Assembly: GCF_001654615.1 (NCBI RefSeq)
Contig: NZ_LWUD01000051.1
Coordinates: forward strand, 1 to 64,000
DNA: 64,000 nucleotides
Direction: 5' to 3'
Source: Ligilactobacillus aviarius
GTDB lineage: Bacteria; Bacillota; Bacilli; Lactobacillales; Lactobacillaceae
Shown here piece by piece: positions 25,801 to 35,503 of this stretch (the first letter of the stretch is position 1; every line of letters starts with the position of its first letter). The notes under the pieces were generated by a model. It ran no database searches, had not been told where the DNA came from, and saw nothing but the letters and a program-made list of their open reading frames with translations. The position numbers and the translations under genes were made by a program.

Positions 25801-26751
25801 ATCTTTGGAAAGTTCAACATTTGGGTGGGCGCCGATTCGATGACTGGCGATCCAATCGTCTTCAAGCTTTTGCAAACTTGAGTTTACTCGAGGAGTTAAT
25901 GCCCACCGAATTTTGATGTTTTGGGCTGGAACTAAGTGACGTAATTGCTGGTAAAGTTTAGCCGGACGGTAAAAAAGTTCATTCGGTCGCGGTAATTTTT
26001 TAGATGCTAAATCGTCAAGCGGCAAGCTGATCATCACATCATGCGCATTCTGCATTAAATGCTTTAAAATTTTAATTTCACGGGCATTGAACTGGTCAAA
26101 CCCACTGATCAAAAAATATTGATGACTTAAATCAAGCCGTTGCAATTCTTCAAATAAAAGGTCCATCAACTTGGCTGGATCAAGAAATTGGTCAAGCAGC
26201 AACTGACCATTGACCTTCGCGTTTAAAAATTCTTGATAGATAACCGCCAAATCACCTAGCTTGTCCGCCAAATTTGATTGGTGCTGGTTAATAGCGGCCT
26301 TTTGCATTTCAAGTAAATCTTCCGGTTCAAACCCGCTTAATCGAAATTCAATCAGTTGGTCAGCTAATTTGGCAGCAAACCCAGCCTGACTTTGCTCACT
26401 GCTGAAAATCGTTAAATCTTGCTTTTGAATTTTATTCAGCAAGTGCGTAACCAGCATTGCCAGCCCCGTTTGACTCAAATTTTGCCGGTTTAACACCGAT
26501 GAATTACGCAAAAAGAACCATGCAAACCGGGTAAATGACAAAACCTGCACGTTTGCACTGGCGAAAAATTGCGTTTGTTTTTCCTTTCGTAAATAATCAA
26601 GGACGTTAACTTCTGATTCGAATTTGATGTGTTCTGGAACTAAATAAAAGAACTGGGCATCCGGATCTTCCTGCATCCAAGTTGAAAGTTGATGGTGCAT
26701 TACAGCTTCGTGATCCATTGATGCCTTACCCAAGACAAATTGAACTCCCAT
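22846..26751 (-). CDS. addB: ATP-dependent nuclease subunit B (AddB/RexB)
   Basis: A 1301-residue partner of AddA; with it, it processes double-strand breaks and loads recombinase. The helicase half is inactive-looking: the Walker A position reads LGKASMDHEA instead of G-x-G-x-G-K-T/S. The C-terminal nuclease motif is present (VADYKSGS, then LQLLTYLAVL). The cysteine ligands of the AddB iron-sulfur cluster are not evident; the segment ETYFKNPYEYFLKYGLALK has Asn where the Fe-S form has Cys. This is the RexB type of lactic acid bacteria. First gene of addB-addA, opposite the divergent gene at 26914. Confidence 0.93.
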   Translation of the reverse strand: MGVQFVLGKASMDHEAVMHHQLSTWMQEDPDAQFFYLVPEHIKFESEVNVLDYLRKEKQTQFFASANVQVLSFTRFAWFFLRNSSVLNRQNLSQTGLAMLVTHLLNKIQKQDLTIFSSEQSQAGFAAKLADQLIEFRLSGFEPEDLLEMQKAAINQHQSNLADKLGDLAVIYQEFLNAKVNGQLLLDQFLDPAKLMDLLFEELQRLDLSHQYFLISGFDQFNAREIKILKHLMQNAHDVMISLPLDDLASKKLPRPNELFYRPAKLYQQLRHLVPAQNIKIRWALTPRVNSSLQKLEDDWIASHRIGAHPNVELSKDEKQQISITQTVDRISEVKWVAGKIRRMVAESQQTDHPYEYRDFLVLTPDTAKYQNLIEPVFEQFQIPLFTDLTQTMASHPLVEFILALFDVQQHGFNYQSIMRFLKTELFIPKQIIKGRTLELMRKREQSWLRDHPNSSSLIPTDADEVELRRAATYRNTLDVVENYLLAHGIQTKAAWQKEWIVQELPRKEKETTEELLERERQLTINRNANLLRKQVLELFESYQQALKSVKTGRDFAVVLYQILEKAEVAETLRQWQQGAQQILSENHQATDATLHGNAVDPTRPEQVWNVFCQLMDEYVLALGDEPFDRELFINIFQSGFETASYKRVPSTLDQVIFSQSGNAQMQNRKIAFVIGATDDVMPAKIDDQKLLSEDDRNVLNDIWNPTSNDDKFLPETCEMRMAEEPFTNYIAFMSPSEQLHFSYPINDSDGAELKLSGYVEKIKDDLNIPINKLGLIAPNYGPEIIQYIGTPMTTINELLRLSRDLQRQKEQLSPEWSTIYNYVKQQDPQRVLRIFNSLNYSNDVLPGTPVDENGHKKLDESLVKELYGNEIFGSISRLETYFKNPYEYFLKYGLALKPRTIFEPTSANVGDFFHDVMAALIDHLQQDGATLSTLKSDDFDQLLGQVLGEISALDEFDVFKQTARNRYLQRRLVQSTRKVSQAIYRQHRKRKVFSLKTEATFGFGNDAVLAGKRFKAVDVQRTPTPQMNLQGRLDRIDVVEDLKHHLYYNVADYKSGSINAKLDKFLVKSFSGISLQLLTYLAVLRDNQPQLLQMLRQNEALRSQIADADQHEISLGSAVYFHLGTPQEKQTNYQKVMSAKQAISHADSKFVYDGIFRSGKEAPEDYVKALGTIYDNQDVELNLDNYKLGLLKSGKLSKASQKKMYDLDHFNALLDLDLYKISQATNDIFSGVIDLAPYKLANATGLDFSDYLPIMTFDPMIGNQYRDLNDLTHVSADELWQQIEAESELWQSIKKQVEED

Positions 26752-26853
26752 AAAATAAATCCTTTCTATGTAAATCTTATTTAGATTATATCATTTCACC
26801 GAGCATAACACTTTTTAAAAACTTGCATATTAATTACTTTAAATCTAGACAAA

Positions 26854-26880
26854 TAATACGAATAAACATTATAATATAAG
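26854..26880 (+). promoter_or_regulatory. Promoter of the PPDK/PEPS regulatory protein gene
   Basis: TAGACA, about 18 bases, then TATAAT, in the divergent region between addB and the gene at 26914. A palindromic ATAAAGCGCTTTTA follows at about 26884-26897 and could bind a LacI-family repressor; it is a weak cre match. Confidence 0.5.
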
Positions 26881-26913
26881 TAAATAAAGCGCTTTTATAC
26901 AAGGAGGATTTTC

Positions 26914-27723
26914 ATGGAGTCAAATGTTAAAATTTACGTCGTATCAGATTCAATTGGGGCAACGGCACTCAGCCTTGCGCAGGCGGTCACTGTTCAATTC
27001 CCCAAAACCAAGTTTGAAATCAAGCGTTTTCCGTTTATTACAACCCTCTCGATCTTGCAGGGAATTTTAAATTCTGCTAAACGCGATCATGCATTCATCA
27101 TTCATACGTTCATTACGAAAGATTTAACCGAACATACAAATGAATTTTGCACGGCAAATAACTTAAATCACTATGATGCGGTTGGCGATTTACTAACTGA
27201 ACTTGAAAAGCAAACGAATGAAAAACCGCTTCGCAAGCCGGGAATCAACCACGAAACGGATAAAGATTACTTCAAGAAAATCGAAGCAATCGAATTTGCC
27301 GTAAATTACGATGACGGGAAAGACCCATCTGGCTTTACAAAGGCTGACATCGTGCTTTTAGGCGTTTCGCGAACTTCCAAGACGCCGCTTTCGCTTTACC
27401 TTGCCAACTTAGGTTATAAGGTTGCCAACTTGCCGTTAGTTCCTCACACTAAAATTCCAGATGAACTTTTTAAGGTCGACAAAAATAAAATCTTTGGTTT
27501 AACAAATGATCCTGAAATTTTAAATGATATTCGCAAACAGCGGATGATTGCCTATGGGCTTGATCCGAATACCCAATATTCAAATCTTGGAAACATCGAA
27601 AGTGAACTAAGTGCTGCTAACGAACTTTATCGTAAATTAGGATGTCTTGTAATCAATGTTGCTCATAAATCAATTGAAGAAACTGCAACGTTGATCATTG
27701 AAAGTTTGCCAGAACAAAAATAG
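26914..27723 (+). CDS. PPDK/PEP synthase regulatory protein (kinase-pyrophosphorylase, DUF299)
   Basis: A 269-residue bifunctional regulator family that phosphorylates and dephosphorylates pyruvate phosphate dikinase or PEP synthase. The N-terminus YVVSDSIGATA and the P-loop GVSRTSKT (150-157) are diagnostic. AAGGAGG precedes the ATG. The usual target gene (ppdK or ppsA) is not in the window, so the partner enzyme would have to lie elsewhere. Monocistronic, with a bidirectional terminator shared with the convergent small membrane protein. Confidence 0.9.
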   Translation: MESNVKIYVVSDSIGATALSLAQAVTVQFPKTKFEIKRFPFITTLSILQGILNSAKRDHAFIIHTFITKDLTEHTNEFCTANNLNHYDAVGDLLTELEKQTNEKPLRKPGINHETDKDYFKKIEAIEFAVNYDDGKDPSGFTKADIVLLGVSRTSKTPLSLYLANLGYKVANLPLVPHTKIPDELFKVDKNKIFGLTNDPEILNDIRKQRMIAYGLDPNTQYSNLGNIESELSAANELYRKLGCLVINVAHKSIEETATLIIESLPEQK

Positions 27724-27728
27724 GAAAA

Positions 27729-27760
27729 AAACAGGTTGAAACGATCGTTTCAACCTGTTT
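27729..27760. terminator. Bidirectional terminator
   Basis: AAACAGGTTGAAACG and CGTTTCAACCTGTTT form an uninterrupted palindrome between convergent stop codons, with A and T runs on either side. Confidence 0.9.
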
Positions 27761-27763
27761 TTG

Positions 27764-28033
27764 TTAAATCACATTTTTAAATAAATATTCCACTGAAAAT
27801 CCAAAAAGAAATTCAAGGATAATCACGACCGTTGTTACCCGTTGCAACTTGATCCAGTATTCCGGATTCATTTTAATTTTAACTAACCCGTAAATTGCAT
27901 AAATCACAAGCAGCGCTGTGACAATTCCAAATAATTTAACATTTAGAATGCATAAAATAATTTGGATTACAACCGCAACGATCATTCCCATTTGGGCGTT
28001 TCGAATTTGATTATTTTGCATCGCTTTCATCAT
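27764..28033 (-). CDS. Small membrane protein, unknown
   Basis: An 89-residue protein with three hydrophobic stretches (about residues 16-33, 36-52 and 67-84) and few charged residues. No family recognised. The reading frame overlaps the end of lepA by about 20 bases from the first ATG at 28033, or by 11 if the ATG at 28021 is used, so translation is probably coupled to lepA. It ends at a bidirectional terminator. Confidence 0.6.
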   Translation of the reverse strand: MMKAMQNNQIRNAQMGMIVAVVIQIILCILNVKLFGIVTALLVIYAIYGLVKIKMNPEYWIKLQRVTTVVIILEFLFGFSVEYLFKNVI

Positions 28034-29846
28034 CCGTCTTTAAAACTGCCATAAAGGCTTGTTGCGGCACTTCAACCTTTCCTAAAGCCTTCATCCGCTT
28101 CTTCCCGCGTTTCTGCTTATCAAGCAATTTTGCCCGCCGGTCGGGATCCCCAGTATGGATCCGAGCAGTGACATCTTTCCGGTAAGCCTTAATATTGGTC
28201 CGCGCAATAATCTTGGCCCCAATTGCGGCTTGAATCGGGATCTCGAAGTTTTGCCGCGGAATAATCTTCTTCAACTTTTCAACGATCGAACGCGCCCGTT
28301 TTTCAGCAAATTCCTTGTGGGAGATAAAACTCAAAGCATCAACTTTATCCCCATTCAGTAAGATATCGATTTTTGCTAATTCACTTGGTTGGGTTCCATC
28401 CAATTCATAATCAAGCGAAGCATAGCCACGGGTACTTGATTTCAATTTATCAAAGAAATCAAAGATGATTTCCGCAAGCGGCATTTGATAAATGACGTTT
28501 ACCCGGTTGTCATCAAGATATTCCATGGTAACGAATTGCCCCCGTTTACGTTGACAAAGTTCCATTACCGCCCCAACATAATCATTCGGAACCATAATTT
28601 CAGCCCGGACATACGGTTCGTTGATCTGCTTGATCAGCGTTGTTTCAGGCATTTCAGCCGGGTTCGTAACTGCAACGTGACTGCCATCAGTCAGTTCAAC
28701 ATCATAAGTTACGGATGGCGCCGTTGTGATCAACTCCAAGTTAAATTCGCGTTCAAGTCGTTCTTGAATAACGTCCATGTGAAGCAATCCTAAAAAACCG
28801 CATCGGAAACCAAAGCCAAGGGCCTGCGAGGTTTCAGGTTCAAATTCAAGGGCCGCATCGTTTAGTTTCAACTTTTCAAGTGCTTCGCGCAAATCATTGT
28901 ACTTAGCATTGTCAGTTGGATAAAGTCCAGAATAAACCATTGGACTCATTTCACGATAACCGGCAAGCGGTTCGTCTGTTGGGTCATCTGCATTGGTGAC
29001 TGTATCCCCGACCCGGGTATCTTGAATATCTTTGATTGAGGCAGTAATGTAACCAACATCCCCGGCAATCAGCATGTCACGCTTCAACGGTTTCGGCGAG
29101 TTTACCCCCACTTCAGTAACTTCATACTTCGCACCGCTGTTCATCAGTAAGATCTTATCTCCCGGCTTAACGGTTCCTTCCTTGACACGGACACTTAAAA
29201 CAACGCCGCGATAATCATCGTAAACTGAGTCAAAAATCAACGCCTTCAATGGCTTTTCAAGGTCGCCATCTGGTGCCGGAAATTTATTAACGATATCTTC
29301 AAGAACCTGATCAACGCCAAGCCCTGTTTTGGCAGAAATCAAATCGGCGTCCGAAGCATCCAATCCAATGTCATTTTCAATTTCTTCCTTAACCTTATCC
29401 GGCTGAGCTGACGGCAAATCGATTTTATTAATGACCGGTAAAATTTCCAGATCATCATCAAGTGCCAGGTAAACGTTTGCTAACGTTTGGGCTTCAACCC
29501 CCTGCGTCGCATCAACAACTAACACGGCTCCTTCACATGCGGCAAGTGACCGTGAAACTTCATAAGAAAAGTCAACGTGCCCCGGGGTATCGATCAGGTG
29601 AAAAATATACGTTTCCCCGTCTTTGGCCTTATAATGCAATTCAACTGCATTCAACTTAATCGTAATTCCCCGTTCGCGTTCAAGGTCCATTGTATCAAGC
29701 AACTGGTCCTGCATTTCACGTTTTGAAACCGTATCGGTCATTTCAAGGATTCGATCGGCAAGCGTTGACTTTCCATGGTCAATATGCGCAACAATTGAAA
29801 AATTGCGAATATGCCGCTGACGCTCTTTCATTTCTTCCAAATCCAT
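28011..29846 (-). CDS. lepA: Elongation factor 4 (LepA)
   Basis: A 611-residue translational GTPase that acts on stalled or mis-translocated ribosomes. HIDHGKST (21-28), [14 protein letters not shown] and the LepA-specific C-terminal domain ([29 protein letters not shown]) are present. The ATG at 29846 gives the usual [10 protein letters not shown] start and follows GTGGGGAC; an earlier in-frame codon at 29870 has no ribosome binding site. A TATAAT on the minus strand at 29886-29891 can supply the promoter. Confidence 0.97.
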   Translation of the reverse strand: MDLEEMKERQRHIRNFSIVAHIDHGKSTLADRILEMTDTVSKREMQDQLLDTMDLERERGITIKLNAVELHYKAKDGETYIFHLIDTPGHVDFSYEVSRSLAACEGAVLVVDATQGVEAQTLANVYLALDDDLEILPVINKIDLPSAQPDKVKEEIENDIGLDASDADLISAKTGLGVDQVLEDIVNKFPAPDGDLEKPLKALIFDSVYDDYRGVVLSVRVKEGTVKPGDKILLMNSGAKYEVTEVGVNSPKPLKRDMLIAGDVGYITASIKDIQDTRVGDTVTNADDPTDEPLAGYREMSPMVYSGLYPTDNAKYNDLREALEKLKLNDAALEFEPETSQALGFGFRCGFLGLLHMDVIQERLEREFNLELITTAPSVTYDVELTDGSHVAVTNPAEMPETTLIKQINEPYVRAEIMVPNDYVGAVMELCQRKRGQFVTMEYLDDNRVNVIYQMPLAEIIFDFFDKLKSSTRGYASLDYELDGTQPSELAKIDILLNGDKVDALSFISHKEFAEKRARSIVEKLKKIIPRQNFEIPIQAAIGAKIIARTNIKAYRKDVTARIHTGDPDRRAKLLDKQKRGKKRMKALGKVEVPQQAFMAVLKTDDESDAK

Positions 29847-29885
29847 TCGTGCGTCCCCACTTTCGTCCAATAATGTCTAACTTTT

Positions 29886-29891
29886 ATTATA
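29886..29891 (-). promoter_or_regulatory. -10 element of the lepA promoter
   Basis: TATAAT on the minus strand, 40 bases before the lepA ATG, between the dispersed repeat and the gene. The -35 (TTTTGT at 17 bases) is weak. Confidence 0.5.
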
Positions 29892-29927
29892 TCAAGATAT
29901 AGGACGATACAAAAGTGAATTTGTGAC

Positions 29928-30108
29928 AAAAAAGGAGGTTGTGACACAAGTCGCAACCTCTTTGCTATATCCGCATAATCGGGCTCCAAAACAAACGAGC
30001 TGAGTGGTGACGCGAAGCTAATTCGAAAATCTCCGAATCTACGCTGGCGCGATTCGTTCGTTTTTCTGCTTCCATCACGCTCGTTTTTTACTGTTTTGTC
30101 GCACCTTC
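29928..30108 (-). repeat. Dispersed long-hairpin intergenic repeat, copy 2
   Basis: A 180-base element immediately after xpk and before lepA, in the same orientation as copy 1 at 17768-17932 but 14 bases longer in the middle of the hairpin. Arms AAACGAGC ... GCTCGTTT enclose inner pairs including CGAATC/GATTCG. Next on the minus strand come GGTTGCGAC-ttgt-GTCACAACC and TTTTTT, a good terminator for xpk. Several sequence differences between copies keep the pairing. Confidence 0.8.
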
Positions 30109-30123
30109 TTTTTACTACCAAAT

Positions 30124-32514
30124 CTATTTTTGGTTAACATCTTCCCAACGCCATTCGGTAACTTCCGGCATATCTTTACCGTTATCCCGAATGTATTGGT
30201 TATGTTTGTTGATCATGTCATCCATCTTCTGAACGAATGATGCGGCCTTTTCCTTGTATCCTGGAACATGCATAATTGCGTCTTTTGCTAAATGGAATCG
30301 ATCAAGATGGTTCAAGACCCGCATATCGAACGGGGTGGTAATGTCGCCTTCTTCACGGTATCCATGCGCGTGTAAATTATGGTTATGCCGGTTAAAGAAC
30401 ATGCTTTGTAATAAATCTTCAAAGCCATGGAATGCAAAGATTACGGGCTTATCTTTTGTAAAGTAGCCATCAAATTCTTCATCCGATAATCCCCGCGGAT
30501 CGATTTCCGGTGAACGTAATCGCAAAATATCGACTACATTGATCATCCGAATCTTTAATTCAGGAAACGCTTCATGCAAAATACTTACAGCTGCCATGGC
30601 TTCCGTTGTCGGTTCGGTCCCGGCACTGGCAATTACCACATCCGGTTCGGCATCTTGATCAGTTGATGCCCAGTCAACATACTTCAACCCGTTTGTGACT
30701 AATTCACGGGCTTCATCGGCCGTGAACCATTGGAACCGTGGATGCTTTGAAGTTACCATTAAATTAATGACATTCCGTTCGGTAAATGCTTTGTCACCAA
30801 CGGCAAGTAACGTGTTCGTATCACATGGGGTGTATTCACGAACGTACTTGCCTTTCTTTTCGGCCATATGCGTCAACATTCCGGGATCTTGGTGGGTATA
30901 TCCATTGTGATCTTGCTGGAATGAATTTGACGCATTCACGATGTTCAATGACGGATAATCATGGTGCCAATCAAGTTCATCAGCTTTCCGGATCCACTTA
31001 AAGTGTTGGGTCAACATCGAATCAATGACCCGGGTAAAAGCTTCGTACGATGCAAACATTCCGTGCCGGCCGGTTAAAACATATCCTTCAAGCCAACCTT
31101 CGCATTGGTGTTCTGAAAGTTGAGAATCGATATTGCGGCCTGCATGCGCCATATTTTCATCATTTGGTTCGTGAATTTCTTCCATCCACTGCCGTTTACC
31201 ATCATCAAGCATTTGGAACAATTTGTTTGATTTTGTTTCATCTGGTCCAAATGCCCGGAAGTTAGTTGGATTCAACTTTTCAACTTCGGCTAAATACTTG
31301 CCCCAGGTAACCATGTCTTCAGCCTTAAATTGGCCGCGCCCTTGTTTTTCAACGTCTAGGGCAAAATCACGGTAATCTGGCAGATCCAAGGTCTTCGGGT
31401 GAATGCCGCCATTTGTGATTGGGTTCGTTGACATCCGGTGTTGTTCGTCAGGGATGTTTTGCCGCACGATTTCGGTTGGATAACCATTTTCATCAAACAA
31501 TTCTTCGGGGTTATATGATTCCATCCAATTGATCAATAAATCTTTATGTTCCATTTGATCTTGGCTGACCGGAATCGGAACTTGGTGAGCCCGGAATGAA
31601 TTTTCAATCGGATTACCGTCAAGATCCTTCTTCGGACCTGTCCAACCCTTGGGTGCCCGCAAAATGATCATTGGCCATACTGGCAATGAATCATCATGAT
31701 TTTCACGCGCATTCTTTTGGATGGCCTTGATTTTTTCAATACAGTCATCCATGGCATCGGCCATGATCTTATGGGCCTCCATCGGTGCCTTGCCATGCAC
31801 ATTGACAATATGCGGTTCCCAGCCCATACCTTCAAAGTATTTCGTCAAATCTTCATCGCTCATCCGCGATAAGACCGTTGGGTTTGAAATCTTGAACCCG
31901 TTGATTTGAAGAATCGGTAATACCGCACCATCATAGATCGGATTAATAAATTTATCCGAGAACCATGAAGCTGCCAACGGACCAGTTTCAGCTTCACCAT
32001 CGCCAATTTCAACGGCCGCAATGACATCTGGGTTATCCAAAATTGCCCCGGTTCCGTGTGAAAGGGAATACCCTAATTCGCCCCCTTCATGAATTGACCC
32101 GGGAGTTTCTGGAGCAGCATGGGAAGCCACCCCGCCTGGAAATGAAAATTGCTTGAACAGCCGCTGCATTCCTTGTTCATCCTGAGTGATCCGTGGATAA
32201 ATTTCCGAGTAACTGCCATCCAAATATGAATTTGAAACCATTACTTGGCCACCGTGACCGGAGCCCTCAATATAAAACATGTTCAAATCATATTTTTGAA
32301 TTACGCGGTTCAAGTGCGCATAAATAAAGTTTTGTGGCGCAATCGTTCCCCAGTGGCCAATTGGTTTCGGCTTAACATCCGTTGCCTTTAATTCCCGGCG
32401 TAATAATGGATTATCCATTAAGAATAATTGGCCGACTGAAAGATAAGTAGCGGCTCTCCAATAAGCATCAACACTTTTTAAGTATTCGGTTGTATCATAT
32501 TTTGTATTTGTCAT
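30124..32514 (-). CDS. xpk: Xylulose-5-phosphate/fructose-6-phosphate phosphoketolase
   Basis: A 796-residue thiamine-diphosphate enzyme that splits xylulose 5-phosphate with phosphate into acetyl phosphate and glyceraldehyde 3-phosphate, the key step of heterolactic fermentation. ThDP-site motif GDGEAETG at 171-178; [20 protein letters not shown] at 87-106 is the phosphoketolase signature. The ATG at 32514 follows AAGGGGA; a TTG 18 bases earlier overlaps that site and is rejected. Last gene of rbsK-rbsD-rbsU-rpe-xpk, 27 bases after rpe, followed by the dispersed repeat with terminator. Confidence 0.97.
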   Translation of the reverse strand: MTNTKYDTTEYLKSVDAYWRAATYLSVGQLFLMDNPLLRRELKATDVKPKPIGHWGTIAPQNFIYAHLNRVIQKYDLNMFYIEGSGHGGQVMVSNSYLDGSYSEIYPRITQDEQGMQRLFKQFSFPGGVASHAAPETPGSIHEGGELGYSLSHGTGAILDNPDVIAAVEIGDGEAETGPLAASWFSDKFINPIYDGAVLPILQINGFKISNPTVLSRMSDEDLTKYFEGMGWEPHIVNVHGKAPMEAHKIMADAMDDCIEKIKAIQKNARENHDDSLPVWPMIILRAPKGWTGPKKDLDGNPIENSFRAHQVPIPVSQDQMEHKDLLINWMESYNPEELFDENGYPTEIVRQNIPDEQHRMSTNPITNGGIHPKTLDLPDYRDFALDVEKQGRGQFKAEDMVTWGKYLAEVEKLNPTNFRAFGPDETKSNKLFQMLDDGKRQWMEEIHEPNDENMAHAGRNIDSQLSEHQCEGWLEGYVLTGRHGMFASYEAFTRVIDSMLTQHFKWIRKADELDWHHDYPSLNIVNASNSFQQDHNGYTHQDPGMLTHMAEKKGKYVREYTPCDTNTLLAVGDKAFTERNVINLMVTSKHPRFQWFTADEARELVTNGLKYVDWASTDQDAEPDVVIASAGTEPTTEAMAAVSILHEAFPELKIRMINVVDILRLRSPEIDPRGLSDEEFDGYFTKDKPVIFAFHGFEDLLQSMFFNRHNHNLHAHGYREEGDITTPFDMRVLNHLDRFHLAKDAIMHVPGYKEKAASFVQKMDDMINKHNQYIRDNGKDMPEVTEWRWEDVNQK

Positions 32515-32541
32515 GTTGCTGTTCCCCTTCAATTAAGATTT

Positions 32542-33186
32542 CTAAACTGCTTTTAATTTCTGAATTTGAATTGCAGGTGTTTCATGATTATAAACAAACG
32601 ATCCTGCAACGGCAATCGTCGCTCCGGCCTGTTTACATTGCGCGATTGTCTGATCATTGATCCCGCCATCGACTTCAATTTCAAAGGCGAATCCTCGTTG
32701 AGCTTTAATTTCTGCAAGTTGTTTGATTTTATGCGTCATTGACGGTAAAAAATGCTGGCCGCCAAATCCTGGGTCAACGGTCATCACTAAAACCTGATCA
32801 ACTTCTGAAAGAAGGTCAGTGATCATCGCAACCGATGTTCCCGGGCAAATCACCAATTCGGCCTTTTTCCCCGCTTCATGAATCATCTTCAACGCCCGAT
32901 GAATGTGCGGCGTAGCTTCGTAATGAACGCCGATAATATCCGCTCCGGCAGCGGCAAATTCACTGATCCATTTCTCAGGATGTTCAACCATTAAGTGAAC
33001 ATCAAAAGTCAAATCTGACTGTCCGCGTAACTGCCGGACAACATTTGCCCCAAATGAAAGGTTCGGAACAAAATTGCCATCCATCACATCGATATGCAGA
33101 TAGTCCGCTCCCGCCTGCTCAACGCGCTTCACATCTCTTCCTAAGTTGGAAATATCTGCACTTAAAATTGAAGGTGCAATTTTCAT
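32542..33186 (-). CDS. rpe: Ribulose-phosphate 3-epimerase
   Basis: A 214-residue TIM-barrel enzyme interconverting ribulose 5-phosphate and xylulose 5-phosphate. SILSADISNLG (6-16), HIDVMDGNFVPN (31-42), DPGFGGQHFL and EVDGGIN carry the metal and acid-base residues. It sits between the ribose transporter rbsU and xpk, supplying the phosphoketolase substrate from ribose. Gap to rbsU is 25 bases; same operon. Confidence 0.96.
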   Translation of the reverse strand: MKIAPSILSADISNLGRDVKRVEQAGADYLHIDVMDGNFVPNLSFGANVVRQLRGQSDLTFDVHLMVEHPEKWISEFAAAGADIIGVHYEATPHIHRALKMIHEAGKKAELVICPGTSVAMITDLLSEVDQVLVMTVDPGFGGQHFLPSMTHKIKQLAEIKAQRGFAFEIEVDGGINDQTIAQCKQAGATIAVAGSFVYNHETPAIQIQKLKAV

Positions 33187-33211
33187 TTTATTTCACCCCT
33201 GTCAAATCATC

Positions 33212-34099
33212 TTAAACAATTACCGTAATTGCTGCGGCTCCGATAATAATTACCAAACCTAAGATCGTGACCAGCATTTCCTTATGCGTTTTCTTCTGAC
33301 CTAAGAACCAGATTCCCGTCAACGTTGCTAGAACAACTGAAGTTTGTGACAAGATAAACCCGGTTGCCAAGCCATTCATATTTGGTTGAGCAGAAATCAA
33401 ATAGGTTAAAGCTGCAAATGCAAAGAAGAAGCCGGAAATGATTTGTTTGTAAGTTACCGTTTCTGTAAACGGTGATTGTTCTTTGTTTTTAACCGTCGCA
33501 ATTATACCGTAAACAATTCCAACAATTACCATTCCGATTGCTTGCGGTAAGAAGGCATGCATTCCATTAATATGGGCTGCTTGCGGAGCTGCCGAATATG
33601 CCCAGTATCCAATTTCGCCAAAAAGCAAAACGATGACTGCTTTTTTCAACGCTCCTTGACCTTCTGTTGTTTTCTTTTCTGACCAAACCGTCATCCACGC
33701 GCCGAGAATGATCAACGCCAAGGCAATAAACCCAACCACCTTATCCATTCCAGTTGGCCAATCACCCAACGCAACGACGCCCCATAATGAGGCTCCTAAC
33801 AATTGGAAAGCGGTTGTGACCGGCATTGCCCGTGACGACCCAATTAGTGTAAATGAATAAAACGTCACAATCTGTGCACATGCCCAACCGACTCCTGAAA
33901 GAATCGCCAGTAATAGATCCATTCCATGCGGAAATCCTAAATGTTCGATCTGGTTGTAAACAATCGCAAAAATCAACGTCCCCAGGGTTGATCCTAAAAT
34001 TTGGTTAACGGGTTTTCCGCCAAATTTTGATGCAATTGTTGGATAAATTCCCCAACCGATCAACGGTCCGAGACCAATTAAAATCGCAACCATATTCAT
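33212..34099 (-). CDS. rbsU: Ribose uptake protein RbsU (glucose/ribose porter family)
   Basis: A 295-residue membrane protein with ten hydrophobic helices of the GRP family (drug/metabolite transporter superfamily). GPLIGWGIYPTIASKFGGKP at the N-terminus is typical. In lactobacilli RbsU takes up ribose. It lies between rbsD and rpe with gaps of about 20 bases, which supports ribose as the substrate. Confidence 0.92.
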   Translation of the reverse strand: MNMVAILIGLGPLIGWGIYPTIASKFGGKPVNQILGSTLGTLIFAIVYNQIEHLGFPHGMDLLLAILSGVGWACAQIVTFYSFTLIGSSRAMPVTTAFQLLGASLWGVVALGDWPTGMDKVVGFIALALIILGAWMTVWSEKKTTEGQGALKKAVIVLLFGEIGYWAYSAAPQAAHINGMHAFLPQAIGMVIVGIVYGIIATVKNKEQSPFTETVTYKQIISGFFFAFAALTYLISAQPNMNGLATGFILSQTSVVLATLTGIWFLGQKKTHKEMLVTILGLVIIIGAAAITVIV

Positions 34100-34117
34100 A
34101 TAAACTACCCCTTCTTT

Positions 34118-34513
34118 TTAAAAGACAACGCCGCTTTCAAGCATAATATTTGAGTACGGTGTCATTTCACCAGTCCGAATAAACGCTTTACAATTACTTA
34201 AATCCTTCTTCATTTCATCGTGCGGAATGAAAACGATCGGTGTATCCGGCAGCCGTTTCTTAATGTTCTCCAGCATTGTCGGATTTTGCGTCTTGATTTC
34301 TTCTGCAAGAAAGATCCGCTGAACTTCAAGTTCTTCCAAAACGTTATTTAAAACATCCATAAAGCTTGGAATTCCTTTTGTAACTGCCAAATCGATTTTT
34401 TCAGTGCCCGCTGGAACCGGCATTCCAGCATCGCCGATTGCTAATTTATCAAAGTGTCCCATTTGGGCAATTACCCGTGACATATCTGAATTAATGACCT
34501 TTGTTTTTTTCAT
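34118..34513 (-). CDS. rbsD: D-ribose pyranase
   Basis: A 131-residue mutarotase converting beta-D-ribopyranose to the furanose form that ribokinase accepts. H20 (QMGH), D28 (IGDAG) and the C-terminal [17 protein letters not shown] with the sugar-contacting residues are present. It follows rbsK by 23 bases in the ribose operon. Confidence 0.96.
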   Translation of the reverse strand: MKKTKVINSDMSRVIAQMGHFDKLAIGDAGMPVPAGTEKIDLAVTKGIPSFMDVLNNVLEELEVQRIFLAEEIKTQNPTMLENIKKRLPDTPIVFIPHDEMKKDLSNCKAFIRTGEMTPYSNIMLESGVVF

Positions 34514-34536
34514 GATTGATTCCTCCCCAAAATGAT

Positions 34537-35448
34537 TTAAGCTTCCATTTCCTTTAAGTACGGAATTGAAGGCTGTGCGCCAAAGCGTTGAACCGTAATT
34601 GATGATGCTTTATTACTAAACTTGATCGCATCTTCTAAATTACTGAAATCTTTATTCAAAACGCTGCTTAATGCCCCAATAAAGGTATCGCCGGCAGCCG
34701 TCGTATCAACTGCATTGACTTTTAACGCTGGAATAATCGCGGTCTTTCCGGCATAGCTATAAAAAGTTCCTTGACTTCCAAGCGTAATCAAAACGGCTTT
34801 AATTCCTAAAGCATGGAATTTTTCAGCTGCGTTGATCATTGAAGCTTGATCCGCAATTTTAATTCCGGTAATCACTTCGGTTTCCGTTTCATTTGGAACG
34901 ATCATATCAGTTACTTTAAGTAGTTCTTCTGGAATTTTATCAATTGCCGGTGCTGGATTTAAAATCGTTACAACGCCGTTTTGACGCGCGATTTTAAATG
35001 CTTCCGTTGTACAATCGATTGGAGTTTCGAATTGAGCAACTACAAAGTCGCTTTGAGTGATCAAGTCGCGATTTTGATCAACGTGTTCCGGTTTAAATGC
35101 CATATTGGCGCCGCCATGAACGTAGATTAAGTTTTCACTATCATCGTCAACGATCACGAATGCTTGACCTGTTTTATGATTGGATAACGTTGCGATCCCC
35201 TGGCAGTTGATCCCATCTTCATGTAAAAGCTCCAGCATTGTTTGACTTACTTCCCGGTCTTCTCCCACAGCACCAATGAAGGAAGTGTCAGCCCCCAAGC
35301 GTTGCGCAGCAATCGCCTGGTTGGCACCTTTTCCGCCACCGGCTGTAAAAATTTCTTTCGTATGCAAGGTTTCCCCTGGCTTTGCCATCCTTGCAACCCG
35401 AATTGTCCGGTCAAGATTGATGCTTCCAATAACGGTTACTTTATTCAT
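34537..35448 (-). CDS. rbsK: Ribokinase
   Basis: A 303-residue PfkB-family kinase making ribose 5-phosphate. GSINLD near the N-terminus, GGGKGANQA (38-46) and the C-terminal [11 protein letters not shown] with the catalytic Asp identify it. It is the first gene of rbsK-rbsD-rbsU-rpe-xpk; a promoter and a palindromic operator lie within 90 bases upstream. A ribose-5-phosphate isomerase, needed to complete the route to xylulose 5-phosphate, is not in the window. Confidence 0.96.
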   Translation of the reverse strand: MNKVTVIGSINLDRTIRVARMAKPGETLHTKEIFTAGGGKGANQAIAAQRLGADTSFIGAVGEDREVSQTMLELLHEDGINCQGIATLSNHKTGQAFVIVDDDSENLIYVHGGANMAFKPEHVDQNRDLITQSDFVVAQFETPIDCTTEAFKIARQNGVVTILNPAPAIDKIPEELLKVTDMIVPNETETEVITGIKIADQASMINAAEKFHALGIKAVLITLGSQGTFYSYAGKTAIIPALKVNAVDTTAAGDTFIGALSSVLNKDFSNLEDAIKFSNKASSITVQRFGAQPSIPYLKEMEA

Positions 35449-35478
35449 AAAATATCACTCCAATTTAATTGACTCAGA

Positions 35479-35492
35479 GTGAAGCGCTTTAC
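35479..35492 (-). promoter_or_regulatory. RbsR-like (LacI-family) operator over the rbsK start site
   Basis: GTGAAGCGCTTTAC (GTAAAGCGCTTCAC on the minus strand), a palindrome with a central CG typical of LacI-family operators. It lies 12 bases downstream of the -10 element, where a bound repressor would block initiation. It is a poor match to cre (outer bases differ), so a ribose repressor is preferred. Confidence 0.6.
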
Positions 35493-35503
35493 CCTGTAGT
35501 TAT

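Noticed and set aside
29828-30121. 97-codon minus-strand open frame between xpk and lepA
   Set aside because: It runs through the dispersed repeat, the xpk terminator and the lepA promoter.
35479-35492. cre site before rbsK
   Set aside because: The palindrome fits a LacI-family operator but the outer bases do not fit cre, so it is listed as an RbsR-like operator.
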